The notes under the pieces: model-generated
Told to the model about the DNA's origin: nothing
Database searches by the model: none
The model's input: the letters and a program-made list of their open reading frames with translations, nothing else
Position numbers and translations under genes: made by a program
From: CAZILN01 sp964540005
GTDB lineage: Bacteria > Bacteroidota > Bacteroidia > Bacteroidales > SM23-62
Assembly (NCBI GenBank): GCA_964540005.1
Contig: CAZILN010000213.1
Span: forward strand, 1 to 5,621
Reading direction: 5' to 3'
DNA: 5,621 nt
Shown here: positions 3,819 to 5,621 of the stretch, piece by piece
Layout: every line of letters starts with the position of its first letter
How positions within the stretch are numbered: the stretch's first letter is position 1

Positions 3819-5621
3819 ATGGAACAGTTCCTGAATATCATTCCTGAAAGAATCATTGCTGTACTGGGCTGGACGATCCTCCACAGCATCTGGCAGGGGG
3901 CTGTCCTGGGCACCGTATTAATACTCCTGCTCCGGTCCATTCCGGCACGGCGTTCCGGGATACGTTATACAGTGTCACTGATCAGCCTGGGCTTAATTCT
4001 GATCAGTTCTGTTATCACATATATAGTAACAGCTAATTCACATTCCATTGCTGAAGGGCTATCTGTTTCAGGCGGACTACTAAGCAATACTCCAATTACT
4101 GCTACTGTCTCCGGACAACTCATCACAGAGCCGGGCAGCAATTTATCCGGAATGGGTTCCCTTCTGCCTGAAATCAGCAATTATTTCGGTCTGATCGTCA
4201 CTGTCTGGTTCATTGGCGTTTTAGCATTTTCTGCACGGACAGCCGGCGGGATCTATCTTGCAGGCAGGTATAAAAAGAAAAATATACATTCCCTCCCCGA
4301 TCAGTTAGTCGAGAGATTCCGGAAGATCAAACTGGCTTTCGGTATCAGGAAAAGGATCAGTTTCCTTTCCTCGGGATACGTACAGGTTCCAATGCTTATT
4401 GGATATCTCAAACCGGTTATCCTGGTTCCTTCAAGCCTGGTTTCCGGCATTCCGGTGATCCAACTCGAGGCTGTCATTACTCATGAACTGGCTCATATTG
4501 CAAGAAAAGACTACCTGATGAATTTTGCACAGATCGCCATTGAAATTATTTATTTCTATCATCCTGTAGTTTGGCTGATATCCAGGCAGATCAGGATTGA
4601 ACGCGAACACTGTTGCGACGATATTTGCATTGAAAAGTGCGGAAGTGTGAATACATATGCACGTGCACTAGCTTCGGTTTCTGAGGCAGCCGGATACAAT
4701 CCCTCACTGAGCCTGGCCCTGGCCGGAAGAAAGAGATTGCTCTATAACAGAATTTACAGAATAATAAACCCTCATAAGATGAAAACAAACAGATATGACA
4801 GGCTGACTGCCGGAATGCTCATTATAGCTCTGGTAATGATAATAACTCTTAGTACCGGCTCAAGGGAAAAACCCGATCAACCAACTATTGTGCCGGTAGC
4901 ACTGATAAATCTGCCCGGGATATTTGCTGTTCCCGGAGAACCTGTTCCGGTTCCTGACATTGAATCCGTACCTGATCCTGTTTCATACCCGGAGCTGGTA
5001 CCCATTCCTGATTATATTTCTTATCCACACCACCCTATTATCAGCTTCGGCCGGGATACCATTATAGATGTGAAGAATAATAAGGTCACAAAAACCATTC
5101 AGCATGATGATGGGATAGAAGAAAGTATTGAAATGCTTATTAAAGACGGACAGGTTGAGGAACTGTATATTGATGGCGAAAAAATCCCGGAAGACCGCCT
5201 GGGGGATTACCAGGATTTAATAGACGGCACCACTGCTGAATTGTGGCTTATGAAAGATGCATTGCAGCAGGCCAGTCAGGAATTGGAAGGCTTGGATTTT
5301 GATGAGATTTATGAGAAGATGCATATGCAAACGCAGGAAATGAAGATGATTACAGCAGAAGAAATACAAAGAATCCGGGAGGAGATGCAGAATATAAAGC
5401 TGGAAATGCCCGAGATCGATATAGATTTTGATGCAATCAGGAATGAAATTGATATGTCCATGGTTGATATCGATAAAATGAGAATTGAAATGGAGCATGC
5501 CATGCAGGAAGCAATAACGGTTTGCGAGGAAATTGACTGGGAAGAGATCAGGGAGGAGATGAAAAGGGCCAGAGAAGAAATGGAAATGATTGATATGAAT
5601 AAGATAAGGGAAGAGATGGAA
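3819..5621 (+). CDS. BlaR1-type M56 membrane metallopeptidase with long coiled-coil periplasmic tail (runs off right edge)
   Basis: The frame is open for 601 codons from ATG (3819-3821) to the last base without a stop. The start follows the repressor stop by 2 bases, so the two are probably co-translated. The N-terminus contains GWTILHSIWQGAVLG, a hallmark of this M56 group. Helices lie at about 14-38, 48-71, 123-145 and 329-347. Between the last two sits the cytoplasmic zinc protease: THELAH with HELAH at 222-226, YHPVVWLISRQIRIEREH, and E263 of EHCCD as likely third ligand. After residue 347 the chain should be periplasmic: a proline-rich stretch at about 370-406 (PVPVPD, PIPDY), a small segment with LYIDGEKIPED (449-459), then a strongly charged, Met/Glu-rich helical tail from about 472 to the window end. 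No penicillin-binding sensor motif (SxxK, KTG) is seen in the visible tail. By the BlaR1 model it would inactivate the repressor of 3442-3816; its signal is unknown. Confidence 0.92.
   Translation, partial: MEQFLNIIPERIIAVLGWTILHSIWQGAVLGTVLILLLRSIPARRSGIRYTVSLISLGLILISSVITYIVTANSHSIAEGLSVSGGLLSNTPITATVSGQLITEPGSNLSGMGSLLPEISNYFGLIVTVWFIGVLAFSARTAGGIYLAGRYKKKNIHSLPDQLVERFRKIKLAFGIRKRISFLSSGYVQVPMLIGYLKPVILVPSSLVSGIPVIQLEAVITHELAHIARKDYLMNFAQIAIEIIYFYHPVVWLISRQIRIEREHCCDDICIEKCGSVNTYARALASVSEAAGYNPSLSLALAGRKRLLYNRIYRIINPHKMKTNRYDRLTAGMLIIALVMIITLSTGSREKPDQPTIVPVALINLPGIFAVPGEPVPVPDIESVPDPVSYPELVPIPDYISYPHHPIISFGRDTIIDVKNNKVTKTIQHDDGIEESIEMLIKDGQVEELYIDGEKIPEDRLGDYQDLIDGTTAELWLMKDALQQASQELEGLDFDEIYEKMHMQTQEMKMITAEEIQRIREEMQNIKLEMPEIDIDFDAIRNEIDMSMVDIDKMRIEMEHAMQEAITVCEEIDWEEIREEMKRAREEMEMIDMNKIREEME
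5421..5621 (+). repeat. Imperfect protein repeat in the periplasmic tail of the rightward M56 protein
   Basis: The tail holds a recurring ten-residue core of the form hydrophobic-D-x-acidic-x-I/M-x-x-E-M/I: IDFDAIRNEI (535-544), VDIDKMRIEM (549-558), IDWEEIREEM (572-581) and IDMNKIREEM (591-600), with a related LDFDEIYEKM earlier (492-501). Spacing is uneven (14, 23 and 19 residues), so it is a degenerate repeat within a helical, coiled-coil-like region and not a DNA tandem repeat. It continues to the window edge, so its full extent is unknown. Confidence 0.6.

Noticed and set aside
5217..5503. Minus-strand open frames rich in His, Ile, Ser and Phe opposite the coiled-coil tail
   Set aside because: Their odd composition is simply the complement of the GAA/ATG/GAT-rich coding strand; they lie inside the open M56 frame.

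Overview
The window looks like chromosomal DNA from a member of the Bacteroidota. The signs are a match to the Bacteroidota vegetative promoter (TTTG, 20 bases, TATATTTG) at 3376-3407, no convincing Shine-Dalgarno sequences before the genes, and protein families typical of that phylum: a MacB/FtsX-type permease of the long two-repeat kind, and membrane M56 (BlaR1-type) peptidases paired with BlaI/MecI repressors. The exact genus cannot be read from the sequence.

Layout. Positions 1-1311 (minus) hold the N-terminal 437 codons of an ABC transporter permease that leaves the window on the left. A 246-base gap follows (1312-1557) with a good intrinsic terminator (1514-1547) for the operon to its right. 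That operon (3281 to 1558, minus) encodes a BlaI/MecI-family repressor and, overlapping it by ATGA, a BlaR1-type M56 metallopeptidase whose periplasmic C-terminus is an M23 (LytM-like) domain. A 160-base divergent control region (3282-3441) follows. Rightwards (plus) comes a second BlaI/MecI-family repressor (3442-3816) and, two bases after its stop, a second M56 peptidase (from 3819). This one runs off the right edge after 601 codons and carries a long charged, coiled-coil-like periplasmic tail.

How it should work. In the BlaR1/BlaI paradigm, a membrane M56 protease senses a signal through its extracytoplasmic C-terminal domain and triggers inactivation of the cognate repressor, which then releases its own operon. 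The window holds two such pairs back to back. Neither M56 protein ends in a recognisable penicillin-binding sensor. One ends in an M23 cell-wall domain in which the usual YxH histidine is a glutamine, and the other in a repeat-rich acidic coiled-coil tail. The control region carries two different palindrome classes with the same 4-base spacer. Two perfect TACGAA/TTCGTA sites lie on the rightward promoter, and an ACTAA/TTAGT site lies just upstream of the leftward repressor. This suggests two insulated, autoregulated envelope-sensing switches. The targets beyond autoregulation cannot be seen here.
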